Notes: a model not told the origin generated them from the letters alone. Positions 52,549 to 62,029 are shown, counted from the first letter of the stretch. The stretch is DNA of 64,000 nt from Actinomycetes bacterium (GCA_023426375.1 JAFAAV010000085.1:1-64000), one strand, 5' to 3'. Program-made: numbers and translations.

Positions 52549-54299
52549 TAGTACTTACGCTCCATCGGCTCGTAACGGGTAAAGATCACGGGCTTGGTCT
52601 CCTGACGGATACCGGCCGTGGGCGAGGAGGGATCTTCGTAGACCATGGAGTGAAGCATGAACTTCTCGTCGTCACGGTCGGGGAAGTCCTCGCGGAAGTG
52701 ACCGCCGCGCGATTCCTCGCGGTGCAGGGCGGCCACGGACATGACCTTGGCCAACTGCAGCAGGAAGCCCAACTCCACGGCTTCCAGCAGGTCCAGGTTG
52801 AAACGCTTGCTCTGGTCCTGGATGGAGATGTTCGCGTAACGCTCTTCCAATGCGGCAATGTCCGACAGGCACTGCTCGATGGTCTCAGCGGTACGGAACA
52901 CCTGCATGTTCAGATCCATGGTGTCCTGCAGATCCTTGCGGATGGCACCGACCTTTTCGCTGCCGTGGCCGCTGCGCGCGTTGTCGAGCAGAGCCTCGGT
53001 GCGCACGGTGGCGTCATCCGGGATCGGCAGGAACTCTGCGTCGCGTGCGTACTCGGCTGCGTAGATACCGGCGCGCTTGCCGAACACGTTGATGTCCAGC
53101 AGCGAGTTGGTGCCCAAACGGTTGGAGCCGTGCACGGAAACACACGCGACCTCACCGGCTGCGTACAGACCCGGAATGGTGGTCTCGGAATCCTGGAAGA
53201 CCTCGCCCTTGATGTCCGTGGGAATGCCACCCATGCAGTAGTGCGCGGTGGGGAACACGGGGACGGGCTCGGTGTAGGGCTCCACGCCCAGGTACGTACG
53301 AGCGAACTCGGTGATGTCCGGGAGCTTGGCATCGATGTGAGCCGGCTCCAGGTGGGTGAGGTCCAACAGGACGTAGTCCTTGTTGGGACCGCAACCGCGG
53401 CCCTCACGGACCTCGTTGGCCATGGAGCGGGCCACGATGTCACGGGGTGCCAGGTCCTTGATGGTGGGGGCATAGCGCTCCATGAAGCGCTCACCGTCCG
53501 AGTTACGCAGAATGCCGCCCTCGCCACGCGCCGCCTCGGACACCAAGATGCCCAGGCCTGCAAGACCGGTCGGGTGGAACTGGACGAACTCCATGTCCTC
53601 CAGCGGCAGACCCGCGCGGAACGCGATGGCCATGCCGTCACCGGTCAGGGTGTGTGCGTTGGAAGTGGTCTTGAAGACCTTGCCGGCACCACCGGAAGCG
53701 AAGATCACGGACTTGGCCTGGAACACGTGCAGCTCGCCGGTGGCCAGGTCGTAGGAGACCACGCCAGCGGGGCGACGTCCCTCGGGGGTGTCCACCATGA
53801 TCAGGTCGAGCACGTAGTACTCGTTGTAGAACTCCACGTTGTGCTTGATGCAGTTCTGGTAGAGCGTCTGCAAAATCATGTGACCGGTGCGGTCGGCGGC
53901 GTAGCACGCACGGCGAACGGGGTTCTTACCGTGGTCCCGGGTGTGACCACCGAAACGACGCTGGTCGATCTTGCCCTCGGGCGTGCGGTTGAAGGGCAAG
54001 CCCATCTTCTCGAGGTCGAGAACCGCGTCAATGGCCTCCTTGGCCATGACTTCCGCGGCGTCCTGATCGACCAAGTAGTCGCCACCCTTGACGGTGTCGA
54101 ACGTGTGCCATTCCCAGTTGTCTTCTTCGACGTTGGCCAGAGCCGCGCACATGCCACCCTGGGCTGCGCCGGTGTGTGACCGGGTGGGGTAGAGCTTGGT
54201 CAGTACGGCAGTGCGGGCGCGCTGGCCGGATTCAATGGCGGCGCGCATGCCGGCGCCACCGGCGCCGACGATAACCACATCGTACTTGTGAACCTGCAT
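52548..54299 (-). CDS. sdhA: Succinate dehydrogenase flavoprotein subunit
   Basis: Catalytic FAD subunit oxidising succinate to fumarate. 583 residues. VVIVGAGGAGMRAAIES is the FAD loop; SHTGAAQGGMCAAL holds the FAD-linked His; HTRDHGKN, FVQFHPTGL, RGEGGILRN, MANEVREGRGCGPN (active-site Arg region) and HGSNRLGTNSLLD follow. Preceded by a 104-bp gap after sdhD that contains a strong hairpin. Confidence 0.97.
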   Translation of the reverse strand: MQVHKYDVVIVGAGGAGMRAAIESGQRARTAVLTKLYPTRSHTGAAQGGMCAALANVEEDNWEWHTFDTVKGGDYLVDQDAAEVMAKEAIDAVLDLEKMGLPFNRTPEGKIDQRRFGGHTRDHGKNPVRRACYAADRTGHMILQTLYQNCIKHNVEFYNEYYVLDLIMVDTPEGRRPAGVVSYDLATGELHVFQAKSVIFASGGAGKVFKTTSNAHTLTGDGMAIAFRAGLPLEDMEFVQFHPTGLAGLGILVSEAARGEGGILRNSDGERFMERYAPTIKDLAPRDIVARSMANEVREGRGCGPNKDYVLLDLTHLEPAHIDAKLPDITEFARTYLGVEPYTEPVPVFPTAHYCMGGIPTDIKGEVFQDSETTIPGLYAAGEVACVSVHGSNRLGTNSLLDINVFGKRAGIYAAEYARDAEFLPIPDDATVRTEALLDNARSGHGSEKVGAIRKDLQDTMDLNMQVFRTAETIEQCLSDIAALEERYANISIQDQSKRFNLDLLEAVELGFLLQLAKVMSVAALHREESRGGHFREDFPDRDDEKFMLHSMVYEDPSSPTAGIRQETKPVIFTRYEPMERKY

Positions 54300-54367
54300 A
54301 CCAGATGCTCTTTCTATGTGGATGAGTGAAGTAAGTGAACGTGCCTGTTCCGGGCGATCAAAGGATC

Positions 54368-54397
54368 GAGCGGCGAAGCCTGTAGGCTCCGCCGCTC
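54368..54397 (-). terminator. Hairpin inside the sdh operon
   Basis: Arms GAGCGGCG/CGCCGCTC, continued by AGCCT/AGGCT, form a ~13-bp stem between sdhD and sdhA. No T-tract directly after it, so it may attenuate, be a processing site, or protect an upstream sdhCD fragment rather than end transcription. Confidence 0.55.
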
Positions 54398-54403
54398 AAT
54401 TCA

Positions 54404-54889
54404 TCACGCGGCGTGGCAGAAGGAAGCGAGGAGCTCCGGATCGGCGCCAGCGGGGCAGGGATCAAAGGTGAAGATCACCAGGGTGCCCAGCAGGATGATA
54501 AAGCCCGATGCCAAGAACAGCAGGACCTTCAGCCAGAAACGGGTACCGCTGCGCTCGGCGTAGTCGTCGATGATGGTGCGTACACCGTTGGTGCCGTGGA
54601 GCATGGCGAGCCACAGCATGATCAGGTCCCAGACCTGCCAGAACGGGTTGGCCCACTTGCCGCCCACGAAGCCGAAGTCGATGGCGTGGACGCCTTCGCC
54701 AACCATGAGGTTTACGAACAGGTGGCCGAACACCAGGACAACCAGCACAATGCCGGACAAGCGCATGAACAGCCACGCGAGCATTTCGAAGTTGCTGCGG
54801 GAGGAGCCGGAACGGTTGTACTTGACGCCGTTCACCTCGAGGTCCCGGCTGCGGGGGACCTGGATTTTGGTCTTGAGAGGTGTGCTCAC
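54404..54889 (-). CDS. sdhD: Succinate dehydrogenase membrane anchor subunit D
   Basis: 161 residues with three helices, binding haem b and quinone together with SdhC. LAWLFMRLSGIVLVVLVFGHLFVN carries the conserved Arg-Ser and helix-1 His; WLAMLHGTNGVRTIIDDY is the typical helix-2 end with haem/quinone residues; KVLLFLASGFIILLGTLVIFTF is helix 3. GTG start; the ribosome site GGAGG lies inside the end of sdhC, four bases upstream of the gene. Confidence 0.94.
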   Translation of the reverse strand: MSTPLKTKIQVPRSRDLEVNGVKYNRSGSSRSNFEMLAWLFMRLSGIVLVVLVFGHLFVNLMVGEGVHAIDFGFVGGKWANPFWQVWDLIMLWLAMLHGTNGVRTIIDDYAERSGTRFWLKVLLFLASGFIILLGTLVIFTFDPCPAGADPELLASFCHAA

Positions 54890-54893
54890 GGAA

Positions 54894-55271
54894 TCAGCCT
54901 CCGAATACGATCGACAGGTGGCGGATGAGGAACGGAATCATGACGATGACCCACAGGGCAATGACGCCCCAGAGCAGGCCCTTTTGATTCTTGGTGCCGC
55001 CCTTCCAGAAGTCGATCAGGATGATTCGCAGGCCGTTGAAGGCGTGGTACACGATGGCTGCAACGAGCCCCGCTTCGCCAAGGCCCATGATGGGGTTCTT
55101 GTAGGTTGCCATCACCGCGTTGTAGGCCTCGGGGGATACCCGGACCAAGGCGGTGTCAAGGACGTGGACCAACAAGAAGAAGAAGATGGCCACGCCGGTA
55201 ATACGGTGGGCAACCCAAGACCACATGCCGTACTGGCCGCGGTAAAGGGTGCCCCTGGATGAGTTCGCCAC
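54894..55271 (-). CDS. sdhC: Succinate dehydrogenase cytochrome b subunit C
   Basis: 125-residue membrane anchor with three helices. GTLYRGQYGMWSWVAHRITGV contains the SdhC signature (Ser/His/Arg near the quinone site), HVLDTALVRVSPEAYN follows helix 1, and VYHAFNGLRIILIDFW holds the haem His and Arg. GTG start at 55271, seven bases after GGGAGG. A longer frame up to 55448 has no family similarity. First gene of sdhCDAB. Confidence 0.94.
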   Translation of the reverse strand: MANSSRGTLYRGQYGMWSWVAHRITGVAIFFFLLVHVLDTALVRVSPEAYNAVMATYKNPIMGLGEAGLVAAIVYHAFNGLRIILIDFWKGGTKNQKGLLWGVIALWVIVMIPFLIRHLSIVFGG

Positions 55272-55586
55272 GGAATAACCTCCCTGTGTCGCTCGTCGTC
55301 GTGCGCACTGGTTCAAATAAAAAACGGGATTCGCGCTGCTACACGGCGTAAGCGGAGCCCTGGCTGGCTCTGTCATGGATGATGCGCTATTTCGATCCAA
55401 AGATACCAGCCTGTGAGCTAATTCCTGACAACGTGTCGCTAACTGCACCGGGCCGGAATTCCGCGCAATTACGGCATGTGGGTGTGCTCAAATTAATCCT
55501 CAATTCCCGCGTGATTCTGATGCCGTCCACAACACAGACCACAGGTGCTGAACAGGGAGTTGTCCACGCCCGCGCCGAACGGGCCG
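55272..55586. other. Intergenic region between sdhC and manC
   Basis: About 315 bp holding the divergent promoters; no gene on either strand. It is more AT-rich than its flanks (e.g. TTCAAATAAAAAACGGG near 55312). No iron box or clear operator seen. Confidence 0.6.
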
Positions 55587-55592
55587 TAAACT
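55587..55592 (+). promoter_or_regulatory. -10 hexamer of manC (leaderless)
   Basis: TAAACT, seven bases before the GTG at 55600. Confidence 0.7.
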
Positions 55593-55599
55593 GGCGCTC

Positions 55600-56715
55600 G
55601 TGACTTCGCCATTGCAACGTTTCCATCCGTTCATCCCCGCCGGCGGTGTGGGGTCGCGGCTGTGGCCGCTCTCCCGAGCGGATGCCCCCAAGTTCCTACT
55701 GGACCTCACCGGTTCAGGCTCCTCTTTATTGCGCGCCACCTACGACCGGCTGGCGGGACTCTCCGCGGGGCCGGTCATGGTGGTCACCGGGCGAAGCCAC
55801 GCCGGCGCAGTGCAGGAGCAACTGCCGGAGTTGACCGGTGACGACCTGGTGTTGGAGCCGTCACCCAAGGATTCTGCCGCTGCCATCGGCCTGGCTTGCA
55901 CGCTCATCGCCCGCCGCGATCCGGACGCGATCATCGGTTCGTTCGCTGCGGATCACGTGGTCGAGCCCGCTGAGACGTTCCAGAGCGTCGTTAAAGAGGC
56001 AGTGGAAGCCGCGGCCACCGGGCGCATCGTAACGATCGGCATCACGCCGTCCTCACCGGCGACCGGCTTCGGCTATATCAAGGCGGGGGAGTCTCTGGGT
56101 CTCGAGCAGGCGCCCCAAGCGCTCACGGTGGAGCAATTCGTGGAGAAGCCGGACAAGGAGACGGCGCGCCAGTACGTGGCCAGTGGTAACTACACATGGA
56201 ACGCAGGCATGTTCGTGGCCCCGGTAGGACTCATGCTGCAGTATCTCCGGCAGAGTGAACCCGAGTTGGCGGCTGGTCTGGACGTGATTGCCGACGCCTG
56301 GGACACGGACCGCCGCGACGCCGTCGTCGATGAGGTGTGGCCCACCCTGACCAAGACGGCCATTGACTACGCCGTGGCCGAACCCGCAGCGGCCGCCGGC
56401 GACGTCGCCATGGTGCCCGGTGATTTCACATGGGAGGACGTGGGGGACTTCGCCGCGATCAACCGCTTGAATCAGGTGGACCCCAGCGGGGATTCGGACG
56501 TGGCGATCCTGGGCAAGAACAACCGGGTGCTCTCTGACGAATCTTCGGGCATCGTGGTGTCCGACACCGGCCGTCTGATTGCCTTGATCGGCGTTCAGGA
56601 CATCGTGGTGGTGGACACCCCGGACGCCCTGCTCGTCACGACCGCGGAGCATGCTCAGCGCGTCAAGGACGCCGTGAACTCCCTGAAGAAGAACGGTGAT
56701 ACGGACGTCCTGTAG
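55600..56715 (+). CDS. manC: Mannose-1-phosphate guanylyltransferase
   Basis: Makes GDP-mannose from mannose-1-phosphate and GTP, for mannosylated lipids and wall glycans. 371 residues. PAGGVGSRLWPLSRADAPKFLLDL is the nucleotidyltransferase signature with the catalytic Arg and Lys; AADHVV, GFGYIKAGE, VEQFVEKPD, GNYTWNAGMFV and FTWEDVGDF follow. No isomerase domain, so monofunctional. Leaderless GTG start. It would supply the GT4 mannosyltransferase at 30.7-31.9 kb. Confidence 0.94.
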   Translation: MTSPLQRFHPFIPAGGVGSRLWPLSRADAPKFLLDLTGSGSSLLRATYDRLAGLSAGPVMVVTGRSHAGAVQEQLPELTGDDLVLEPSPKDSAAAIGLACTLIARRDPDAIIGSFAADHVVEPAETFQSVVKEAVEAAATGRIVTIGITPSSPATGFGYIKAGESLGLEQAPQALTVEQFVEKPDKETARQYVASGNYTWNAGMFVAPVGLMLQYLRQSEPELAAGLDVIADAWDTDRRDAVVDEVWPTLTKTAIDYAVAEPAAAAGDVAMVPGDFTWEDVGDFAAINRLNQVDPSGDSDVAILGKNNRVLSDESSGIVVSDTGRLIALIGVQDIVVVDTPDALLVTTAEHAQRVKDAVNSLKKNGDTDVL

Positions 56716-56766
56716 TCCGTGACACAGTTGTCGGCGCTGCTCAGCCCCAATCGGGGCGCACGGCGG

Positions 56767-56772
56767 TACGCT
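56767..56772 (+). promoter_or_regulatory. -10 hexamer of the amidohydrolase gene (leaderless)
   Basis: TACGCT, seven bases before the ATG at 56780. Confidence 0.65.
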
Positions 56773-56779
56773 GAAACCC

Positions 56780-58033
56780 ATGTTGGATCTTCCGCTGCCG
56801 TCTGCCGATGACATCGGCCTGCCCCCAGCCATCGGGCCGTTGCTGTCCCATTACCTCCCCGGGCTGATTGCGTTCCGGCGCGACATCCACAAGCATCCGG
56901 AACTGTCCTACGAGGAGTACCGGACCACCGATCGCATCGTCACCGCTCTCGAGGCCGTGGGTCTGAACCCGGTGCGCTTCTCCGCGACCGGTTGCTACGT
57001 GGATGTGGGTCGCGGTCCCGTGATGGTGGGTCTGCGTGCGGACATCGACGCACTGCCCATTCAGGAGAACACCGGCCTGCCTTATGCCTCCGTCAACGAC
57101 GGGGTGATGCACGCGTGCGGTCACGACATTCACACGACCATCATGGTGGGTGTCGCGCAGGTGTTGGCTGACCTGCATCGTTCGTCGCCGTTCGCCGGAA
57201 CCGTGCGCGTGGTGTTCCAGCCCGCTGAGGAAAAGCTGCCCGGCGGAGCGTTGACTATCATCGACCAGAACGTGCTGGACGGCGTACCCCGGATGTTCGC
57301 GCTGCACTGCGAACCCAAGGTGGACGTGGGCCACGTGGGAACGCGCATCGGCGCGATCACTTCCGCGTCGGACACCGTACGGATCGAACTCTCCGGCCGC
57401 GGCGGCCACACGTCGCGCCCGCATCTGACCGAGGATCTCGTGTATGCGATGAGTCAGATCGCCGTGAACGTCCCCGCTGTGCTCTCACGCCGAATCGACG
57501 TTCGCTCCGGCGTGGCAGTCGTGTGGGGTCAGTTCCACGCAGGTGTCGCCCCCAACGCGATTCCGGTGTCCGGTTTCATGGCCGGCACCATGCGCTGCCT
57601 CGACGCCGAGGCCTGGCACCAGGCCGGCGGTCTACTGGACGAAGTGGTCGAACAAGTGGCGGCACCTTACGGCGTGACCGTGGACCTCGAACACATTCGC
57701 GGCGTCCCGCCCGTGGTCAACGGCGAAACGGAAACCACTCTGCTGGAAATCGCTGCCCGCGCCGAACTCGGCGAGGACAGCGTGATGCTCGTGGAACAGT
57801 CCATGGGTGGCGAGGACTTCGCCTGGTTCCTGCAGCACGTGCCCGGCGCCATGATGCGCTTGGGTACCAGGGCTCCCGGAGGGCCCACCTACGATCTGCA
57901 CCAGTCCGATTACGCTCCGCAGGAAGAGGCCATCAGCTGCGGAGTTCAGGTGATGGCCTCCACGGCGTTGCGAGCGATTCGCTTGCGCGTGCGAGAACTC
58001 CACGACACAGCGGACTCGGCACTCGTCGAGTGA
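56780..58033 (+). CDS. M20 family amidohydrolase
   Basis: 417-residue di-zinc hydrolase of the AmhX/HipO/AbgB group that splits N-acyl amino acids or related amides. Metal ligands appear in MHACGHDIHTT (His, Asp region), FQPAEEKLPGG (Glu pair), ALHCEPKVDVG and SMGGEDFAWFL. The dimerisation domain starts at SGRGGHTSRPH. Preceding helix HPELSYEEYRTTDRI is typical. No signal peptide, so cytosolic. Substrate unknown. Leaderless start. Followed by the nucleoside importer after ~95 bp, probably a separate unit. Confidence 0.92.
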   Translation: MLDLPLPSADDIGLPPAIGPLLSHYLPGLIAFRRDIHKHPELSYEEYRTTDRIVTALEAVGLNPVRFSATGCYVDVGRGPVMVGLRADIDALPIQENTGLPYASVNDGVMHACGHDIHTTIMVGVAQVLADLHRSSPFAGTVRVVFQPAEEKLPGGALTIIDQNVLDGVPRMFALHCEPKVDVGHVGTRIGAITSASDTVRIELSGRGGHTSRPHLTEDLVYAMSQIAVNVPAVLSRRIDVRSGVAVVWGQFHAGVAPNAIPVSGFMAGTMRCLDAEAWHQAGGLLDEVVEQVAAPYGVTVDLEHIRGVPPVVNGETETTLLEIAARAELGEDSVMLVEQSMGGEDFAWFLQHVPGAMMRLGTRAPGGPTYDLHQSDYAPQEEAISCGVQVMASTALRAIRLRVRELHDTADSALVE

Positions 58034-58129
58034 TCCCGTGGCTACACTGAGACTCTCTAAAGTTTCCGGGGAGTAACTTCTGTAGCCTCCCCATCCAGAG
58101 AGTCCCTTCTCTCGTATCACCGGAGGACA

Positions 58130-59224
58130 ATGATGACCCCTCGTTACTCGCGCGCTTTGAGCGCCATTGCACTGACCGGCGCGGCCGGCCTCGTACTCGC
58201 CGGCTGCGGCCAGGCACCCGAAGAATCCAGCGAAGGCAATTCCGAAGCGCAGGATTTCAAGGGCTGCATCGTGTCCGACGACGGCGGCTTCCAGGACCGT
58301 TCCTTCAACCAGGCATCCTATGAGGGCCTCAAGGCCGTCGAGGACAAACTGCAGATTCAGCTGAAAGAGGCTGAGTCCCAGGCCGAAACCGAGTTCGAAC
58401 CGAACCTCAACTCCATGGCACAACAGGGCTGTGACCTCACCGTCTCCGTGGGCTTCCTGCTCGCTGACACCACCAAGAAGGTGGCAGAGGCCAACCCGGA
58501 CAAGAACTTCGCGATCGTGGACGACCAGTCCATTGAAGCGGACAACGTCAAGCCCATCGTGTACAACACGGCGGAAGCTGCATTCCTGGCCGGTTACCTG
58601 GCCGCGGGAGCTTCCGAGACCGGAAAGGTCGCGACCTACGGTGGTATGGACATCCCCACCGTGACCGTGTTCATGGACGGCTTCGCTGACGGTGTGGCTC
58701 ACTACAACGAGCAGAAGGACGAGAACGTGGAGGTTCTGGGCTGGAACAAGGAGTCCCAGAACGGCACATTCCTGACTTCGTTCCAGGATTCGTCGCGCGC
58801 CAAGACCATCACTCAGAACTTGATCGGCGACGGCGCGGACGTGGTCCTGCCCGTGGCCGGTCAGGCAGCCCAGGGCACCCTGGACGCCGTGTCCGAAGCC
58901 AATAACGGTGGCGACAACGTGCGCCTGATCTGGCCCGACACCGACGGCTACGAGACCCTGGACACCGGTAAGGAATACGTCCTCACCTCAGTGCTCAAGG
59001 AAATGTCCACCTCCGTGGAGGACGTGGTGACCGAGGCTGTCGAGGGCAACTTCGACAACAGCCTGTACGTGGGCACCCTTGAGAACGGTGGCGTGGGTCT
59101 GGCGCCGTACCACGATCAGCAGGACTCCGTGAGCGAAGAGCTCGACAAGGAAGTCCAGCAGCTGAAGCAGGACATCATTGACGGCAAGGTCAAGGTCGAA
59201 TCCGAGAACGCGCCCCAGGCGTAA
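58130..59224 (+). CDS. BMP family nucleoside-binding lipoprotein
   Basis: 364-residue surface lipoprotein that captures nucleosides for the ABC importer encoded next. Lipobox LVLAGC with the lipidated Cys26. The BMP/PnrA fold follows: CIVSDDGGFQDRSFNQASYEGL, DLTVSVGFLLAD, GYLAAGASETGKVATYGG, FMDGFADGV, GADVVLPVAGQAAQGTL and TSVLKEMSTSVEDVV. Start at 58130 (or 58133) after GGAGGAC. First of a five-gene operon with cdd at its end. Confidence 0.94.
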   Translation: MMTPRYSRALSAIALTGAAGLVLAGCGQAPEESSEGNSEAQDFKGCIVSDDGGFQDRSFNQASYEGLKAVEDKLQIQLKEAESQAETEFEPNLNSMAQQGCDLTVSVGFLLADTTKKVAEANPDKNFAIVDDQSIEADNVKPIVYNTAEAAFLAGYLAAGASETGKVATYGGMDIPTVTVFMDGFADGVAHYNEQKDENVEVLGWNKESQNGTFLTSFQDSSRAKTITQNLIGDGADVVLPVAGQAAQGTLDAVSEANNGGDNVRLIWPDTDGYETLDTGKEYVLTSVLKEMSTSVEDVVTEAVEGNFDNSLYVGTLENGGVGLAPYHDQQDSVSEELDKEVQQLKQDIIDGKVKVESENAPQA

Positions 59225-59255
59225 GTAGTCACCGCCCCCGGGCAGGAGTGAATCT

Positions 59256-60824
59256 GTGAAGTTAGAGCTACGTGACATCACCAAGAAATTCGGCGGTTTC
59301 ACGGCCAACCAGAATGTGAATCTGACGGTTGAGCCGCATCAGATCCACTGCCTGCTCGGGGAGAACGGCGCGGGCAAGTCCACCCTCATGAACGTGTTGT
59401 ACGGGTTGTACGAACCAACCTCCGGCAGCATCGAGATCGACGGTGAGCCCGTGACGTTCTCCGGTCCCGGTGACGCTATGGCGGCCGGGATCGGCATGGT
59501 GCACCAGCACTTCATGTTGGTGCCGGTGTTCACCGTGGCCGAGAACGTGGCTCTCGGTAACGAGGCCACCAAGGGCGTGGGACTGGATCTGAACACCACC
59601 CGTCGGAAGATCCGTGAGATCTCGGACCGGTACGGGTTCCAAGTGGACCCGGACGCCATCGTCGAGGACCTTCCGGTGGGTGTGCAGCAGCGCGTGGAGA
59701 TCATCAAGGCCCTGGTGCGTGATGCAGAGGTGCTCATCCTGGATGAGCCCACCGCCGTGCTCACGCCCAAGGAAACCGACGAGCTGCTCAACATCATGCG
59801 TCAGTTGCGCGACAACGGCACGTCCATCGTGTTCATCTCCCACAAGTTGCGCGAGGTCAAGGCCGTCTCTGACGTGATCACCGTGATTCGCCGCGGCAAG
59901 GTGGAGGGTCAGGTCGGCCCGGAAACATCCACCGATCAGCTGGCCGCACTCATGGTGGGCCGCGATGTGTCACTGACCGTGGACAAAGAGCCGGCTCACG
60001 CCATTGGCTCCGCATTGGAAGTCAACGACCTCACCGTGGTGGGGGAGAACGGTGTGGTGCTGGTCGACAACGTATCTTTCACGGTGGCACCGGGCGAGAT
60101 CCTGGCCGTGGCGGGCGTGCAGGGCAACGGACAGACAGAACTGACCGAGGCTCTTGTGGGACTGGCCGACCACGTCACCGGTTCCATCAAACTTGAGGAC
60201 CACGAACTGGTGGGGCGCGGTGTCCGCGATGTACTGTCGGCCGGTGTCGGATTCGTCCCGGAGGACCGCTCGACCGAAGGTCTCGTGGGCCCCTTCTCCG
60301 TCTCCGAAAACCTCATCCTGGACCGCTACAAGGACCGAGAATTCGCCTCCGGGCCGTCCCTGAAGCTCGGTGCCATGCGCGAGAACGCGCAGCAGGCCGT
60401 GGACAGCTACGACATCCGCACAGGTTCGGTGGATTCACCGGTTTCCACGTTGTCCGGCGGTAATCAGCAAAAAGTGGTCATCGCCAGAGAACTGTCCAGG
60501 CCACTGAAACTTTTTGTCGCCTCCCAACCCACGCGAGGCGTGGACGTGGGCTCCATCGAGTTCATCCATAAACGCATTGTGGCCGAACGCGACAAGGGCG
60601 TGCCCGTGATCATCGTGTCCACGGAACTGGACGAGGTGTACGCGCTCGCGGACCGGATTGCCGTGTTCTTCCACGGCCGCCTCATGGGAATCGTTCCCCC
60701 GGACGCCCCCAGGGAAACACTGGGTCGCATGATGGCCGGTGAAACGGCGGACGAGGTCCTGCCCCCGGCTCCCTGGGACGACAGCCAAGATCATCATCAA
60801 CACGAGGGGACGCACACGGCATGA
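59256..60824 (+). CDS. Nucleoside ABC transporter, double ATPase subunit
   Basis: 522 residues with two ABC domains, as in sugar and nucleoside importers of the RbsA/YufO type. First domain: Walker A GENGAGKST, Q-loop HQHFML, LPVGVQQRVEII in place of a canonical LSGGQ, Walker B VLILDEPTAVL. Second domain: a degenerate Walker A GVQGNGQTE, intact signature STLSGGNQQKVVIAREL and ASQPTRGVD. So one of the two ATP sites is probably non-catalytic, as usual in this group. Ends by overlapping the first permease by 4 nt (ATGA). Confidence 0.95.
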   Translation: MKLELRDITKKFGGFTANQNVNLTVEPHQIHCLLGENGAGKSTLMNVLYGLYEPTSGSIEIDGEPVTFSGPGDAMAAGIGMVHQHFMLVPVFTVAENVALGNEATKGVGLDLNTTRRKIREISDRYGFQVDPDAIVEDLPVGVQQRVEIIKALVRDAEVLILDEPTAVLTPKETDELLNIMRQLRDNGTSIVFISHKLREVKAVSDVITVIRRGKVEGQVGPETSTDQLAALMVGRDVSLTVDKEPAHAIGSALEVNDLTVVGENGVVLVDNVSFTVAPGEILAVAGVQGNGQTELTEALVGLADHVTGSIKLEDHELVGRGVRDVLSAGVGFVPEDRSTEGLVGPFSVSENLILDRYKDREFASGPSLKLGAMRENAQQAVDSYDIRTGSVDSPVSTLSGGNQQKVVIARELSRPLKLFVASQPTRGVDVGSIEFIHKRIVAERDKGVPVIIVSTELDEVYALADRIAVFFHGRLMGIVPPDAPRETLGRMMAGETADEVLPPAPWDDSQDHHQHEGTHTA

Positions 60825-62029
60825 GCGCCACGACTACCTCCCCGGAATCCAATCAGGTGTCCGCACCCTCGCCGGTCGAACTGAATCCGGATGATTTCCG
60901 CCGGTCACTGTTGGGTTCCACGCTGCAGTCGGTGCTGGCTGTTCTGGCTGCCTTGATCCTGGGTGGCCTACTGATCGCGGCCACCGATGAGACGGTGCGC
61001 GAATCAGCCGGCTACTTCTTCGCACGGCCGGGGGACACTCTCACCGCCATGTGGGACGCGGCTTCCAGCGCCTACATCGCGATGTTCCACGGCGCCGTGT
61101 ACAACCCGGACGGCACTGGCCTGGCCGGCAAGCTCTACCCGCTGACCGAAACGCTGACCGTGGCCACCCCTCTGATCCTCGCGGGTCTGGGCGTGGCCTT
61201 GGCCTTCCGAACGGGTCTGTTCAACATCGGTGCGCAGGGCCAGATCCTGATCGGTGCAACCCTGGCAGGCTACGTTGGCTTCGCGTGGCAGCTGCCCGTG
61301 GGACTTCACCTGCTCGTGGTTGTGGTAGCCGGTGCGCTGGGTGGTGCCATCTGGGGCGGCGTCGTCGGCCTGATCAAGGCACGAACCGGTGCGCACGAGG
61401 TCATCCTGACCATCATGCTCAACTACATCGCGATCAACCTTGTCTCCTGGCTGTTGACACTGTCGACCTTCCAACGCGAGGGATCCTCCAACCCCATCAG
61501 CCCGCCCATTGCGGAAACTGCGATGTTCCCCAAGCTGCTGGGCGACGGCTTTCGATTGCACTGGGGCTTCGTCGTGGCGATAGCGGCGACCGTGGCCGTG
61601 GCCTGGTTGCTGAACCGGTCGACCATTGGATTCGAACTGCGCGCCGTGGGTGCCAATCCGCGAGCAGCGCGCACCGCCGGTATCTCGGTGACCAAGGGTT
61701 TCGTGGTGGTCATGTTGATCGCCGGTATGTTGGCCGGTCTGGCCGGCACCGCGCAGATCGCGGGAACGGAACACTCGCTCACCGTGGGCATCGCGGCGTC
61801 GTTCGGCTTCGACGCCATCACCGTGGCCCTGCTGGGCCGCTCCAAGCCGTGGGGCACGTTCTTCGCGGGCATTCTCTACGGCCCGTTCCGCGCCGGCGGC
61901 GTGACCATGCAGACGTCCACCGGAACCAATATCGACATCGTGCTGGTCGTGCAGTCCCTGATCGTGCTGTTCGTGGCTCTGCCGCCGCTGCTGAAACTCA
62001 AGTCTCGTCGCAAGGAGGTGGCAGCGTGA
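60821..62029 (+). CDS. Nucleoside ABC transporter permease 1
   Basis: 402-residue permease of the BPD_transp_2 (livH/YufP) type with about 9-10 helices. Conserved inner segment FRTGLFNIGAQGQILIGATLAGY, EVILTIMLNYIAINL, and AARTAGISVTKGFVVVMLIAGM. A ~30-residue Ser/Pro-rich N-terminus is extra. Overlaps the ATPase upstream (ATGA) and the next permease downstream (GTGA), so the four transport genes are tightly coupled. Confidence 0.94.
   Translation: MSATTTSPESNQVSAPSPVELNPDDFRRSLLGSTLQSVLAVLAALILGGLLIAATDETVRESAGYFFARPGDTLTAMWDAASSAYIAMFHGAVYNPDGTGLAGKLYPLTETLTVATPLILAGLGVALAFRTGLFNIGAQGQILIGATLAGYVGFAWQLPVGLHLLVVVVAGALGGAIWGGVVGLIKARTGAHEVILTIMLNYIAINLVSWLLTLSTFQREGSSNPISPPIAETAMFPKLLGDGFRLHWGFVVAIAATVAVAWLLNRSTIGFELRAVGANPRAARTAGISVTKGFVVVMLIAGMLAGLAGTAQIAGTEHSLTVGIAASFGFDAITVALLGRSKPWGTFFAGILYGPFRAGGVTMQTSTGTNIDIVLVVQSLIVLFVALPPLLKLKSRRKEVAA

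Noticed and set aside
61051..62025. Long in-frame extension upstream of permease 2
   Set aside because: It lies wholly inside permease 1 in another frame; AAGGAGG and the GTGA overlap mark the true start at 62026.
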